DNA of 64,000 bases, from contig NZ_CP014015.2 of the NCBI RefSeq assembly GCF_001559075.2, positions 806,001 to 870,000 of the forward strand, written 5' to 3'. The stretch comes from Citrobacter amalonaticus (GTDB lineage: Bacteria > Pseudomonadota > Gammaproteobacteria > Enterobacterales > Enterobacteriaceae). The position numbers were made by a program, and so were the translations under genes. Each line of letters begins with the position of its first letter. Positions within the stretch are counted from its first letter, which is position 1. The notes beneath the pieces were generated by a model, which was not told the DNA's origin, did no database searches, and saw only the letters and a program-made list of their open reading frames with translations. Positions 18,194-28,072 of this stretch are shown piece by piece.

Positions 18194-18985
18194 TTAGAGA
18201 TCAATTTCCTGCCGTTTTACCTGCTGCCAGACTTCTTCCATCGTTTCCAGGTCAACACCAGTCATTTCCAGGCCCCGCGCCGCCACAATCCGTTCGACCT
18301 CACGAAAACGCCGCTCGAACTTTTCGTTGGCTTTTTGCAGCGCGGTCTCCGCTTTGGTGCCTAAATGACGGGCCATATTGACGGTGGCAAACAGCAAATC
18401 GCCCATTTCCTCTTCCAGTTTAGCCTGGTCGACAACGACCTGCCGGGCCTCATGCATGACCTCGTCGATCTCTTCGTACACCTTATCAACCACCGGCCCC
18501 AGCGTCGTCCAGTCAAAACCGACATTCGAACAGCGTTTCTGGATTTTCTGCGCCCGCATCAGCGCGGGTAAACTGCGCGGAATATCATCGAGGGCAGAAT
18601 GCTGCGCTTTTTCCGCCCGTTCGCCTGTTTTGATTTGTTCCCAGCGGGCCAGCACTTCACTGCTGTTGCGGGCGGAAGCCTCGGCAAAAACATGCGGATG
18701 GCGGCGCTCAAGTTTGTCACTGATAGCGGCACAAATATCATTGAAATCAAAGCGCCCTTCTTCCTGGGCTATCTGCGCGTAAAACACCACCTGAAACAGC
18801 AGATCGCCCAGTTCGCCGCGCAGGTCGTCAAAATCCTCACGGGAAATCGCGTCGAGCACTTCGTAGGTTTCTTCAAGGGTGTAAGGGGCGAGCGTGGCGA
18901 AAGTCTGTTCGTTATCCCACGGACAGCCGGTTTCCGGGTCGCGCAGGCGTTGCATGATGCCAAGCAGGCGGTCAATTTGAGTCAT
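18194..18985 (-). CDS. mazG: nucleoside triphosphate pyrophosphohydrolase MazG
   Basis: A 263-residue protein with two MazG domains. The first shows EETYEVLDAI and ELGDLLFQVVFYAQIA, the second EEIDEVMHEA and EEMGDLLFATVNMARHLG; the ExxE-12-28-ExxD pattern binds Mg and nucleotide. It hydrolyses NTPs to NMPs and pyrophosphate and in E. coli lowers ppGpp. In E. coli the mazEF toxin-antitoxin genes lie between relA and mazG. Here relA ends only 60 bases before mazG starts, so mazEF is missing from this position. Confidence 0.96.
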   Translation of the reverse strand: MTQIDRLLGIMQRLRDPETGCPWDNEQTFATLAPYTLEETYEVLDAISREDFDDLRGELGDLLFQVVFYAQIAQEEGRFDFNDICAAISDKLERRHPHVFAEASARNSSEVLARWEQIKTGERAEKAQHSALDDIPRSLPALMRAQKIQKRCSNVGFDWTTLGPVVDKVYEEIDEVMHEARQVVVDQAKLEEEMGDLLFATVNMARHLGTKAETALQKANEKFERRFREVERIVAARGLEMTGVDLETMEEVWQQVKRQEIDL

Positions 18986-19045
18986 TGGAACATCCTGAAA
19001 ACACAGGCCCGATGAGCGAAACGCCAGCGGGCCTGGAAAGTAAAA

Positions 19046-21280
19046 TTAATTGCCGTGCAAACGACGCGCGTCAATCACATCGGGTACCTGATTCAACTTG
19101 CTGAGCACGCGTCCCAGCACCTGCAGGTTGTAGATTTCAATCGTCATATCGATAGTAGCAAGCTGCTGTTTGGTATCGCTACGACTGGCAACGCCGAGCA
19201 CATTGACCTTCTCGTTTGCCAGAATCGTCGTGATATCACGCAGTAAGCCGCTGCGATCGTTGGCCTGTACGCGCACCACCAGCGAATATCCCGCCGAATA
19301 GCTTTCGCCCCAGACGGCCTCCACAAGGCGTTCCGGCGCATGCGCACGCAGTTCGACCAGTTGCTCACAGTCCGCCCGATGGACGGAAATCCCGCGGCCC
19401 TGGGTAATGAATCCAACAATCTCATCGCCCGGAATCGGCTGGCAGCAGCGGGCAATGTGATGCATCAGATTACCTACGCCTTCCACAACGACACGACCAT
19501 CGTCTTTACGCCGGTTCTGCGGAGCATGCGTTTTCTGCTGAAGCTGTTTCAGCGCGGCGGCATCTTCTTCGGCGGCGCTCGGTTTGTTGAACTGCGATTG
19601 CAGGAAGTTCACCATCTGATTCAGACGGATATCGCCCCCGCCAATCGCCGCCAGCAGTTCCTCCAGCTCGTTGAAGTTGTAGCGCGGCAGCAGATGCTTT
19701 TCCGCTTCTTTCAGGCTGATCCCTAAATGCGACAACTCGTCGTCCAGAATCTGCCGTCCGGCAAGGATGTTCTTGTCCCGATCCTGTTTGCGGAACCAGG
19801 CGTGGATTTTCGAGCGCCCACGGCTGGTCGTCACATAGCCCAGGTTCGGATTCAGCCAGTCACGGCTCGGGTTCGGCTGTTTCTGGGTGATGATTTCGAT
19901 CTGATCGCCCATCTGCAACTGATAGGTAAACGGCACGATGCGCCCACCGATTTTCGCCCCAATACAACGGTGCCCCACATCACTGTGAATGTGATACGCA
20001 AAGTCGAGCGGCGTGGAGCCAGCGGGCAGATCCACGACATCGCCTTTCGGCGTAAAGACGTAGACCCGATCGTCAAACACCTGACTGCGCACTTCGTCGA
20101 GCATTTCGCCAGAGTCCGCCATCTCTTCCTGCCAGGCGATCAGCTTACGCAGCCAGGCAATGCGATCCTCATGGCCGGAACGCGCTCCGCCTGCGGCTGC
20201 GCCTTCTTTGTACTTCCAGTGCGCGGCGACGCCCAGCTCGGCATCCTCGTGCATCTGCTTGGTGCGAATCTGGATCTCAACCGTTTTGCCGCCCGGCCCC
20301 AACACCACGGTGTGAATCGACTGATAGCCATTCGGTTTCGGGTTGGCGACATAGTCGTCAAACTCATCCGGCAGATGGCGATAGTGCGTGTGCACAATCC
20401 CCAGCGCGGCGTAACAATCCTGCAATCGCTCGGCGACGATACGCACGGCGCGGACGTCAAACAGCTCATCAAATGCCAGATGCTTTTTCTGCATTTTTCG
20501 CCAGATGCTGTAGATGTGTTTCGGGCGCCCGTACACTTCCGCCTTTACGCCTTCCGTTTTCATCTCTGAGCGCAGATGCCCCACGAACTCTTCTATGTAA
20601 TGCTCACGATCGATACGGCGTTCGTGCAGCAGTTTGGCAATGCGTTTGTACTCGGCAGGATGCAGATAGCGGAAGCAATAATCTTCCAGCTCCCACTTCA
20701 ACTGCCCGATGCCTAATCGGTTCGCCAGCGGCGCGTAGATATTGGTGCACTCTTTCGCCGCCAGCACGCGCTCATCTTCCGGCGCGTCTTTCACCTCGCG
20801 CAGATGAGCGATTCGTTCGGCAAGTTTAATGACCACGCAGCGGAAATCGTCGACCATCGCCAGCAGCATGCGCCGCACGTTGTCGACCTGCTCGGAGGAG
20901 ACGGAATCGGTATGGGTCGCTTTCAGTTGGCGAATGGCCGCCATGTCACGCACGCCATGAATCAGATTGACGATAGACTTACCTACGCTTTCCTGCAGGG
21001 TATCTTCGCTAACGACATTGGCATCTGCCAGAGGGAACAGTAGCGCAGCCCGCAGCGTGTCGATATCCATACTCAGCGTCGAGAGGATTTCCACCATCTC
21101 CACGCCACGCCACAGCAGCAGTTCCGCATCTGGATGCCCCTGTGTCTGTTGCAGGCAATACGCCCAGGTTTCGGCTAAGCGTTCACATGACTGCTGGCTG
21201 GTGATCCCAAGACTTTCGATCCACTTTTTCGGGTCAAATTCCCCAGCTTTGTTTAAATGTGCACTTCTTACCGCAACCAT
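19046..21280 (-). CDS. relA: (p)ppGpp synthetase I RelA
   Basis: A 744-residue ribosome-associated synthetase that makes (p)ppGpp when uncharged tRNA enters the A site. The order is a degenerate hydrolase domain (the HD signature is replaced near FPLADANVVSEDTL), the synthetase domain with RPKHIYSIWRKMQKKHL and ANPKPNGYQSIHTVV, the TGS domain (VFTPKGDVVDLPAGSTPLDFAY), a zinc-finger-like region with HIARCCQPIPGDEIVGF, and a C-terminal ACT/RRM domain (VRVQANDRSGLLRDI). Length matches E. coli. Start ATG 21280 follows TAAGGAGAGGACA. Confidence 0.98.
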   Translation of the reverse strand: MVAVRSAHLNKAGEFDPKKWIESLGITSQQSCERLAETWAYCLQQTQGHPDAELLLWRGVEMVEILSTLSMDIDTLRAALLFPLADANVVSEDTLQESVGKSIVNLIHGVRDMAAIRQLKATHTDSVSSEQVDNVRRMLLAMVDDFRCVVIKLAERIAHLREVKDAPEDERVLAAKECTNIYAPLANRLGIGQLKWELEDYCFRYLHPAEYKRIAKLLHERRIDREHYIEEFVGHLRSEMKTEGVKAEVYGRPKHIYSIWRKMQKKHLAFDELFDVRAVRIVAERLQDCYAALGIVHTHYRHLPDEFDDYVANPKPNGYQSIHTVVLGPGGKTVEIQIRTKQMHEDAELGVAAHWKYKEGAAAGGARSGHEDRIAWLRKLIAWQEEMADSGEMLDEVRSQVFDDRVYVFTPKGDVVDLPAGSTPLDFAYHIHSDVGHRCIGAKIGGRIVPFTYQLQMGDQIEIITQKQPNPSRDWLNPNLGYVTTSRGRSKIHAWFRKQDRDKNILAGRQILDDELSHLGISLKEAEKHLLPRYNFNELEELLAAIGGGDIRLNQMVNFLQSQFNKPSAAEEDAAALKQLQQKTHAPQNRRKDDGRVVVEGVGNLMHHIARCCQPIPGDEIVGFITQGRGISVHRADCEQLVELRAHAPERLVEAVWGESYSAGYSLVVRVQANDRSGLLRDITTILANEKVNVLGVASRSDTKQQLATIDMTIEIYNLQVLGRVLSKLNQVPDVIDARRLHGN

Positions 21281-21331
21281 TGTCCTCTCCTTAAGGGACG
21301 TGACCTGTCGAAGTCGACAAGTCGTGATTCA

Positions 21332-22630
21332 TTATGAATGCTCAAACAATACCATCGATTCCAGGTGTCCCGTGTGGGGGAACATGTCGAGCATCGCCAG
21401 CCGCTGTATCTGGTATCCTGCGCGTAATAACGCCTCACTATCACGCGCCAGCGTGGCAGGATTACAGGATACATAAACAATACGGCCAGGCTGCAATTTT
21501 ATAATATGTTGCATCACGCCCGCAGCCCCTGCGCGCGCAGGGTCGAGCAAGATTTTATCAAAACCGTTTTTGGCCCACGGCTGTCGGGTAACATCCTCTT
21601 CAAGATTTTCATGAAAGAATGTCACATTGTGTAACCCATTTTGTTGTGCATTTTCGCGCCCTTTTTCCACCAGCGCAGGTACGCCTTCCACCCCGACGAC
21701 GCTTGCCGCCCGGGTTGCCAGCGGGAGTGTAAAATTGCCCATCCCGCAGAAGAGATCCAGCACGCGATCGCCAGGCTGTACGTCCAGCCATTCCAGCGCG
21801 CTGGTCACCATTTTCTGGTTCACCCCTGCATTGACCTGAATAAAATCACGCGGACTAAAGTTTAAGCGTAGCCCGTTTGATTCATACCAGGGCGTCTGAC
21901 CAGAAACCGTTTCCAGTATCTCGCTTTGCGGCGCCAGATACAGAGACAGTCCCTTTGAATGCGAAAAGCGTTCCAGTTTTTCGTTATCCGCGCCGCTTAA
22001 CGGCGCGGTATGGCGCAGAATCATCAGCGTGCCGCTGCCTGCCTGCACCAGTTCAACGTGTCCCAGATGGCGAATTCCCTGCAGGCTGCCGAGGCATGCC
22101 CTGAGATCGGGCAGCAATGCTTCAAGTTGGGGCGCCAGAATGGGGCACTGTCTGACATCAACGATGTCGCTGGACGCTGACTTGCGAAACCCCATCTGGA
22201 ACTGCTGGGTCTTCGGCTGGTAGTTGAGACTTAACCGAGCGCGGCGGCGATAGCCCCACGGCGCATCGGCGATCACCTCAGTGACATTGTTGTTCATCAG
22301 GCGTGACAGCGCGGCGCTTTTACTGCGCTGCTGCAGTTCGATGCTGGCGTGCTGTTGCTGACAGCCGCCGCAAATGCCAAAGTGCGGACAGCGCGGCGTG
22401 ACGCGATCCGGGCTATCATTCAAACGGCGCTTAACCTGGGCTTTCGCGTACTGTTTTTTATCTTCGGTGATCGCCACGTCCGCACTTTCCTGCGGCAACA
22501 ATCCGGGGATAAACAACGTCTTTCCGTTGTGTCGCGCAACGCCCTGACCAAAAGAATCGAGGTCATTGACGGTAACGGTTATGATCTGGCGCGTCGTCAC
22601 GCGCCGTTTTGCAGAGTAGAATTGCGCCAT
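21332..22630 (-). CDS. rlmD: 23S rRNA (uracil(1939)-C5)-methyltransferase RlmD
   Basis: A 432-residue enzyme methylating U1939 of 23S rRNA. It has an N-terminal TRAM domain (VNDLDSFGQGVARHNGKTLFIPG), a 4Fe-4S cluster motif CPHFGICGGCQQQHA, the SAM-binding LDLFCGMGNFTLPLA, and the nucleophilic Cys in IVYVSCNPATLARD. I set the start at ATG 22630 (MAQFYSAKRR), as in E. coli; the six codons before it lack a ribosome binding site. It is divergent from barA and lies 51 bases upstream of relA on the same strand. Confidence 0.96.
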   Translation of the reverse strand: MAQFYSAKRRVTTRQIITVTVNDLDSFGQGVARHNGKTLFIPGLLPQESADVAITEDKKQYAKAQVKRRLNDSPDRVTPRCPHFGICGGCQQQHASIELQQRSKSAALSRLMNNNVTEVIADAPWGYRRRARLSLNYQPKTQQFQMGFRKSASSDIVDVRQCPILAPQLEALLPDLRACLGSLQGIRHLGHVELVQAGSGTLMILRHTAPLSGADNEKLERFSHSKGLSLYLAPQSEILETVSGQTPWYESNGLRLNFSPRDFIQVNAGVNQKMVTSALEWLDVQPGDRVLDLFCGMGNFTLPLATRAASVVGVEGVPALVEKGRENAQQNGLHNVTFFHENLEEDVTRQPWAKNGFDKILLDPARAGAAGVMQHIIKLQPGRIVYVSCNPATLARDSEALLRAGYQIQRLAMLDMFPHTGHLESMVLFEHS

Positions 22631-22687
22631 CGACGAGAATATTCTCAATTTAACAGTGTGACCCTAATTGTCCCATAACGGAACTCC

Positions 22688-25444
22688 ATGACCAACTACA
22701 GCCTGCGCGCTCGCATGATGATTCTGATCCTGGCCCCGACCGTACTTATCGGTTTACTGCTCAGTATCTTTTTCGTTGTGCATCGCTACCACGACTTGCA
22801 GCGTCAACTGGAAGATGCCGGTGCCAGTATCATCGAGCCTCTCGCGGTCTCTACCGAATACGGTATGAACCTGCAAAACCGCGAATCCATCGGCCAGCTC
22901 ATCAGCGTTTTGCATCGCCGCCACTCAGAGATTGTGCGGGCGATTTCGGTCTACGACGAGAATAATCACCTCTTCGTCACCTCGAATTTCAATCTCAATC
23001 CGTCGGAAATGCAGCTGCCTCCGGGCTCACCGTTTCCACGCCGACTGAGCGTTGAGCGTCATGGCGATATTTTAATCCTGCGCACGCCGATCATTTCCGA
23101 AAGCTATTCGCTTGATGAATCCCCGGCTACTGACGCGAAAAACGCGGGTAATATGTTGGGATATGTGGCGCTTGAGCTAGATCTCAAGTCGGTCCGCTTA
23201 CAACAGTATAAAGAAATCTTCATTTCTTCCGTCATGATGCTGTTTTGTATAGGCATTGCGCTGATCTTTGGCTGGCGTCTGATGCGCGATGTGACAGGGC
23301 CGATTCGTAACATGGTCAATACGGTTGACCGCATCCGCCGGGGGCAACTCGACAGCCGCGTTGAGGGCTTTATGCTCGGCGAGCTGGATGTGTTGAAAAA
23401 CGGCATTAACTCGATGGCCATGTCGCTCGCTGCCTATCACGAAGAGATGCAGCACAATATCGATCAGGCGACCTCCGATTTGCGTGAAACGCTCGAGCAG
23501 ATGGAGATCCAGAACGTCGAGCTGGACCTGGCGAAAAAACGTGCGCAGGAAGCCGCGCGCATCAAGTCTGAGTTTTTGGCCAACATGTCCCATGAGCTGC
23601 GCACCCCGCTGAACGGCGTGATCGGCTTTACGCGCCTGACGCTGAAAACCGAGCTGAATACCACCCAGCGCGACCACCTGAATACCATCGAGCGTTCGGC
23701 AAATAACCTGCTGGCAATCATCAACGACGTTCTCGATTTCTCTAAGCTGGAAGCGGGTAAACTTATTCTCGAAAGCATTCCCTTTGCACTTCGCAATACG
23801 CTTGATGAAGTGGTGACGCTGCTGGCGCATTCGTCGCACGACAAGGGGCTGGAGCTGACGCTCAATATTAAGAATGACGTACCGGATAACGTGATTGGCG
23901 ACCCGCTGCGTTTACAGCAGGTCATCACCAATCTGGTCGGCAACGCGATTAAATTCACCGAGAGCGGCAACATCGACATTCTGGTGGAAAAGCGCTCGCT
24001 GAGTAACACCAAAGTGCAGATCGAAGTGCAGATCCGCGATACCGGCATCGGCATCCCCGAACGCGACCAGTCGCGCCTGTTCCAGGCTTTCCGTCAGGCC
24101 GATGCCAGTATTTCCCGTCGTCACGGCGGCACCGGGCTGGGGCTGGTGATCACACAGAAACTGGTTAACGAGATGGGCGGCGATATCTCCTTCCACAGCC
24201 AGCCGAATCGCGGCTCAACCTTCTGGTTCCATATCAATCTCGATCTGAATCCGAATGTGATTAAGGATGGCCCGGCCACCACGTGTCTGGCAGGTAAACG
24301 TATTGCCTACATTGAGCCAAATGCCGCTGCCGCACAGTGTACGCTGGACATTCTCAGCGAAACGCCGCTGGAGGTGGTTTATAGCCCAACGTTTTCCGCA
24401 CTGGCCGTTGAGCACTACGACTTTATGCTGCTTGGCGTTGCCGTCACCTTCAAAGAGCCGCTGACAATGCAGCACGAACGGCTGATTCAGGCGACCCAAA
24501 TGGCCGAATTCCTGATGCTGGCGCTGCCGTGCCACGCTCAGGTAAATGCCGAGAAACTCAAACAGGACGGCGTGGCCAGCTGTCTGCTAAAACCCCTGAC
24601 CTCCACGCGTCTGCTGCCAGCACTGGTGGATTTGTGTCGTCAGAACCCCCACGAAAACGCGCTGGTCTCAGACGAGAGCAAAATTGCTATGACGGTTATG
24701 GCGGTTGATGATAATCCAGCCAACCTGAAGCTGATCGGCGCACTGCTGGACGATCTGGTTCAACACGTTGAACTGTGCGATAGCGGCCAACAGGCGGTCG
24801 ATCGCGCGAAGCAGATGCAGTTTGATCTGATCCTGATGGATATTCAGATGCCGGACATGGATGGCATTCGGGCCTGCGAACTGATCCACCAGCTTCCTCA
24901 TCAACAGCAAACCCCGGTGATCGCCGTCACCGCGCACGCGATGGCTGGCCAGAAAGAGAAATTGCTGAGTGCCGGAATGAATGATTATCTGGCAAAACCG
25001 ATCGAAGAAGAAAAGCTGTTTAACCTGCTGCAACGCTACAAACCCGGCGCAAGTACCCCGACGCGCCAGCTTAGCGCTGAACCGATCGAACCGGTTTTCA
25101 ACCCGAATGCCACGCTGGACTGGCAACTGGCGCTGCGTCAGGCCGCCGGAAAACCCGATCTGGCACGCGATATGCTGCAAATGCTGATCGATTTCTTGCC
25201 GGAAGTGCGTAATAAAATCGAAGAGCAACTGGTGGGGGAAAATCCGCAAGGCTTAATCGATTTGATTCATAAGCTGCATGGCAGTTGCGGTTATAGCGGC
25301 GTACCGCGCATGAAGAGTTTGTGTCAGTTACTGGAAAGCCAGCTACGCGAAGGGACGCCAGAAGAAGATCTGGAGCCCGAGTTTCTGGAACTGCTGGACG
25401 AGATGGATAACGTGGCGCGTGAAGCGCGAAAATGGCTGTTATAG
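22688..25444 (+). CDS. barA: hybrid sensor histidine kinase BarA
   Basis: A 918-residue tripartite sensor kinase that phosphorylates the response regulator UvrY; UvrY activates csrB and csrC. Two membrane segments (about 10-31 and 176-195) enclose a periplasmic domain. A HAMP domain and coiled coil follow, then the HisKA domain with His302 (MSHELRTPLNG), the ATPase with NLVGNAIKFTESG and GTGLGLVITQKLV, a receiver with Asp718 (ILMDIQMPDMDG) and an HPt domain with His861 (IHKLHGSCGYSG). All phosphorelay residues are at the E. coli positions. The CsrB gene it controls lies about 8 kb away in this window. Confidence 0.98.
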   Translation: MTNYSLRARMMILILAPTVLIGLLLSIFFVVHRYHDLQRQLEDAGASIIEPLAVSTEYGMNLQNRESIGQLISVLHRRHSEIVRAISVYDENNHLFVTSNFNLNPSEMQLPPGSPFPRRLSVERHGDILILRTPIISESYSLDESPATDAKNAGNMLGYVALELDLKSVRLQQYKEIFISSVMMLFCIGIALIFGWRLMRDVTGPIRNMVNTVDRIRRGQLDSRVEGFMLGELDVLKNGINSMAMSLAAYHEEMQHNIDQATSDLRETLEQMEIQNVELDLAKKRAQEAARIKSEFLANMSHELRTPLNGVIGFTRLTLKTELNTTQRDHLNTIERSANNLLAIINDVLDFSKLEAGKLILESIPFALRNTLDEVVTLLAHSSHDKGLELTLNIKNDVPDNVIGDPLRLQQVITNLVGNAIKFTESGNIDILVEKRSLSNTKVQIEVQIRDTGIGIPERDQSRLFQAFRQADASISRRHGGTGLGLVITQKLVNEMGGDISFHSQPNRGSTFWFHINLDLNPNVIKDGPATTCLAGKRIAYIEPNAAAAQCTLDILSETPLEVVYSPTFSALAVEHYDFMLLGVAVTFKEPLTMQHERLIQATQMAEFLMLALPCHAQVNAEKLKQDGVASCLLKPLTSTRLLPALVDLCRQNPHENALVSDESKIAMTVMAVDDNPANLKLIGALLDDLVQHVELCDSGQQAVDRAKQMQFDLILMDIQMPDMDGIRACELIHQLPHQQQTPVIAVTAHAMAGQKEKLLSAGMNDYLAKPIEEEKLFNLLQRYKPGASTPTRQLSAEPIEPVFNPNATLDWQLALRQAAGKPDLARDMLQMLIDFLPEVRNKIEEQLVGENPQGLIDLIHKLHGSCGYSGVPRMKSLCQLLESQLREGTPEEDLEPEFLELLDEMDNVAREARKWLL

Positions 25445-25471
25445 GCCGGACTGGCATCGCGCCATCCGGCC
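25444..25471. repeat. REP-like palindromic element after barA
   Basis: GGCCGGACTGGC...GCGCCATCCGGCC is an imperfect palindrome of the enterobacterial REP class (GCCGGATGGCG-type core). It lies between the convergent barA and garK and may protect 3' ends or stop transcription. Confidence 0.7.
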
Positions 25472-25481
25472 TGCCGCTCGC

Positions 25482-26624
25482 TCAGCGTAGCGTCTGCCCC
25501 ATTTTGAGCGTCGCCGCGACGTTGCGCGCGGTCATGCGCACGTTCTCTGCGGCGTTCTTCAACGCATCGTCCAGCGTACAGATGGTATAAATCACGCTAA
25601 AGACGGCATCCAGTCCATGTTCATGGACAATGCCAACATCGGCCGTCAGGCTACCGGCAATGCCGATCACCGGTTTGTGGTAGCGCTTTGCCACCTTCGC
25701 CACCCCTACCGGGACTTTACCGTGGATCGTCTGGCTATCCATGCGCCCTTCGCCGGTCACCACCAGATCGGCATCGGCAACGCACGCATCCAGCTGTAGC
25801 GCATCGGTGACTATCTCAATTCCGCGTCGCAGTTGCGCACCGCAAAACGCGTAAAGCGCTGCGCCCATACCGCCTGCCGCACCGCCGCCAGCCAGTTCAA
25901 GGACATCCACCTCCAGATCGCGGGCGATAATCTGCGCATAATGCACCAGCGCCGTATCCAGACGGTCGATCGTCTCTGCCGTCGCCCCTTTCTGTGGGCC
26001 AAACACCGCTGACGCCCCCTCTTTACCGGTCAACGGGTTAGTCACATCACACGCGACTTCGATACGGCATGCGGCAAGACGCGGATCCAACTGGCTGATA
26101 TCGATCCGTGCAAGCGCATCGAGCGCCGCTCCGCCTTTACCAATTTCATTCTGCCGGGCATCGAGCAATTTTGCCCCCAACGCCTGCACCATGCCCGCAC
26201 CGCCGTCGTTGGTCGCACTGCCGCCGAGCCCGATAATAATATGATCTACGCCAGCATCCAGCGCATGACGAATCAACTCCCCGGTTCCCCAGGAGGTTGT
26301 CTTTAATGGATCGCGTAACGCGACAGGCACCTGCTCCAGGCCGCTGGCTGCCGCCATCTCAATGAAGGCCGTGCGCTCGTCGCCGGATAAGCCGAAAAAC
26401 GCGGTGACGGGTTCCCCCAGAGGCCCCGTGACGTCGACATCAACAATGCGTCCCGCCGTCGCCGCCACCATGGCTTCAACCGTTCCTTCACCGCCATCAG
26501 CAACCGGAAGTTTTACGTAATCCGCATCGGGCCAGATTTCACGAAAACCTTGCTCAATGGCGTTCGCCACCTCGAGAGCACTCAAACTTTCCTTATACGA
26601 GTCCGGTGCGATCACTATTTTCAT
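25482..26624 (-). CDS. garK: glycerate 2-kinase
   Basis: A 380-residue type II glycerate kinase, phosphorylating D-glycerate to 2-phosphoglycerate. Family features are KIVIAPDSYKESLSALEVANAI at the start, PVADGGEGTVEAM, FIEMAAASGLEQVP, IIIGLGGSATNDGGAGMVQALGAKL and LVVTGEGRMDSQT. D-glucarate catabolism through the adjacent gudD yields glycerate after the aldolase and reductase steps, so its place here is logical. E. coli K-12 has garK in the gar operon instead; a copy next to gudD is as I recall for Salmonella. It is separated from gudD by a terminator and probably has its own promoter. Confidence 0.92.
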   Translation of the reverse strand: MKIVIAPDSYKESLSALEVANAIEQGFREIWPDADYVKLPVADGGEGTVEAMVAATAGRIVDVDVTGPLGEPVTAFFGLSGDERTAFIEMAAASGLEQVPVALRDPLKTTSWGTGELIRHALDAGVDHIIIGLGGSATNDGGAGMVQALGAKLLDARQNEIGKGGAALDALARIDISQLDPRLAACRIEVACDVTNPLTGKEGASAVFGPQKGATAETIDRLDTALVHYAQIIARDLEVDVLELAGGGAAGGMGAALYAFCGAQLRRGIEIVTDALQLDACVADADLVVTGEGRMDSQTIHGKVPVGVAKVAKRYHKPVIGIAGSLTADVGIVHEHGLDAVFSVIYTICTLDDALKNAAENVRMTARNVAATLKMGQTLR

Positions 26625-26676
26625 AAGCCATCCTTACGCATGTTGACTCAGCTAAGCATACACCCGGTTTACCGAT

Positions 26677-26705
26677 AAAAAATAACCGGTCCTTTGGGGA
26701 CCGGT
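26677..26705 (-). terminator. terminator of the gudPXD operon
   Basis: ACCGGTCC (26685-26692) and GGACCGGT (26698-26705) form an 8-bp stem; on the minus strand TTATTTTTT follows. It ends the glucarate operon just after the gudD stop. Confidence 0.88.
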
Positions 26706-26712
26706 CGACATC

Positions 26713-28053
26713 TTAACGAACCATGCACGGACGTTTGTTATCGAACGTCCAGTTCGGGATCAAATACTGCATCCCCATCGCATCATCACGTGCGCCCAGC
26801 CCATGCTTTTGATACAGCTCGTGGGCTTTCATCACCTGGTCCATATCCAGTTCAACGCCCAGACCCGGTTTCGCCGGTACCTGCACCATACCGCCTTTAA
26901 TTTCAAACGGCTCTTTGGTCAGGCGCTGGTTGCCTTCCTGCCAGATCCAGTGAGTGTCGATCGCCGTGATCTTGCCCGGCGCCGCCGCGGCCACATGGGT
27001 GAACATCGCCAACGAAACGTCAAAGTGGTTGTTGGAGTGTGAACCCCAGGTCAGACCGAACTCATGGCACATCTGCGCGACGCGCACAGAGCCCTGCATC
27101 GTCCAGAAGTGCGGGTCAGCCAGCGGGATATCCACCGATTGTAGTGACAGCGTATGGCCCATCTGACGCCAGTCGGTGGCGATCATATTGGTCGCGGTCG
27201 GCAGACCGGTGGCGCGACGGAACTCCGCCATCACCTCACGGCCCGAGAAGCCCTGCTCGGCGCCACACGGATCTTCCGCGTAGGCCAGCGAACCTTTCAG
27301 GTATTTACCGATTTGGATCGCTTCATTCAGTGACCAGGCACCATTAGGATCCAACGTGACGCGCGCCTGTGGGAAGCGTTTTGCCAGCGCCACAATTGAC
27401 TCCGCCTCCTCTTCCCCTGCCAGCACACCGCCTTTCAGTTTGAAATCGTTGAAACCATATTTTTCATACGCTGCTTCTGCCAGACGGACGACTGCGTCGG
27501 GCGTCATCGCTTCTTCATGACGCAGACGATACCAGTCGCATTGCTCATCCGGTTGGCTCTGATACGGCAGCGGTGTGGCTTTGCGGTTACCGACGAAGAA
27601 CAGATAGCCGAGCATTTCTACTTCGCTACGCTGTTGACCATCGCCCAGCAGGGACGCCACGTTAACGCCCAGATGCTGTCCCAGCAGATCCAGCAGCGCA
27701 GCTTCAATCCCGGTGACCACGTGGATGGTGGTACGCAGGTCGAACGTTTGCAGGCCACGGCCGCCTGAGTCACGATCGGCAAAGGTATTGCGCACCGCAT
27801 TCAGCACGTTTTTGTACTCGCCAAGCCGTTTACCCACCACCAGTGGGATCGCGTCTTCCAGCGTCTTACGGATTTTTTCGCCACCAGGGATTTCACCTAC
27901 GCCAGTATGACCTGAATTATCTTTGATAATCACAATATTACGCGTGAAGAACGGGGCATGCGCACCGCTCAGGTTCATCAGCATACTGTCGTGGCCCGCA
28001 ACCGGAATAACCTGCATTGCCGTAACAACAGGAGTAGTAAATTGTGCGTTCAT
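26713..28053 (-). CDS. gudD: D-glucarate dehydratase
   Basis: A 446-residue enolase-superfamily enzyme that dehydrates D-glucarate (or L-idarate) to 5-dehydro-4-deoxyglucarate. The KxK base is in FKLKGG, the metal ligands lie in LDPNGAW, AEDPCGAEQG and TNMIATDW, and the His base is in HSNNHFDVS. Nearly identical to the E. coli enzyme over its whole length. Start ATG 28053 (MNAQFTTPVV); the 18 upstream in-frame codons overlap the end of gudX. It is the third gene after gudP and gudX. Confidence 0.96.
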   Translation of the reverse strand: MNAQFTTPVVTAMQVIPVAGHDSMLMNLSGAHAPFFTRNIVIIKDNSGHTGVGEIPGGEKIRKTLEDAIPLVVGKRLGEYKNVLNAVRNTFADRDSGGRGLQTFDLRTTIHVVTGIEAALLDLLGQHLGVNVASLLGDGQQRSEVEMLGYLFFVGNRKATPLPYQSQPDEQCDWYRLRHEEAMTPDAVVRLAEAAYEKYGFNDFKLKGGVLAGEEEAESIVALAKRFPQARVTLDPNGAWSLNEAIQIGKYLKGSLAYAEDPCGAEQGFSGREVMAEFRRATGLPTATNMIATDWRQMGHTLSLQSVDIPLADPHFWTMQGSVRVAQMCHEFGLTWGSHSNNHFDVSLAMFTHVAAAAPGKITAIDTHWIWQEGNQRLTKEPFEIKGGMVQVPAKPGLGVELDMDQVMKAHELYQKHGLGARDDAMGMQYLIPNWTFDNKRPCMVR

Positions 28054-28072
28054 TGTTGAGTCCTTATACAAA

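Noticed and set aside
19340..20569. Two long plus-strand frames (128 and 280 codons)
   Set aside because: Shadows of relA on the other strand; composition is Arg/His/Gln-rich, typical of antisense reading.
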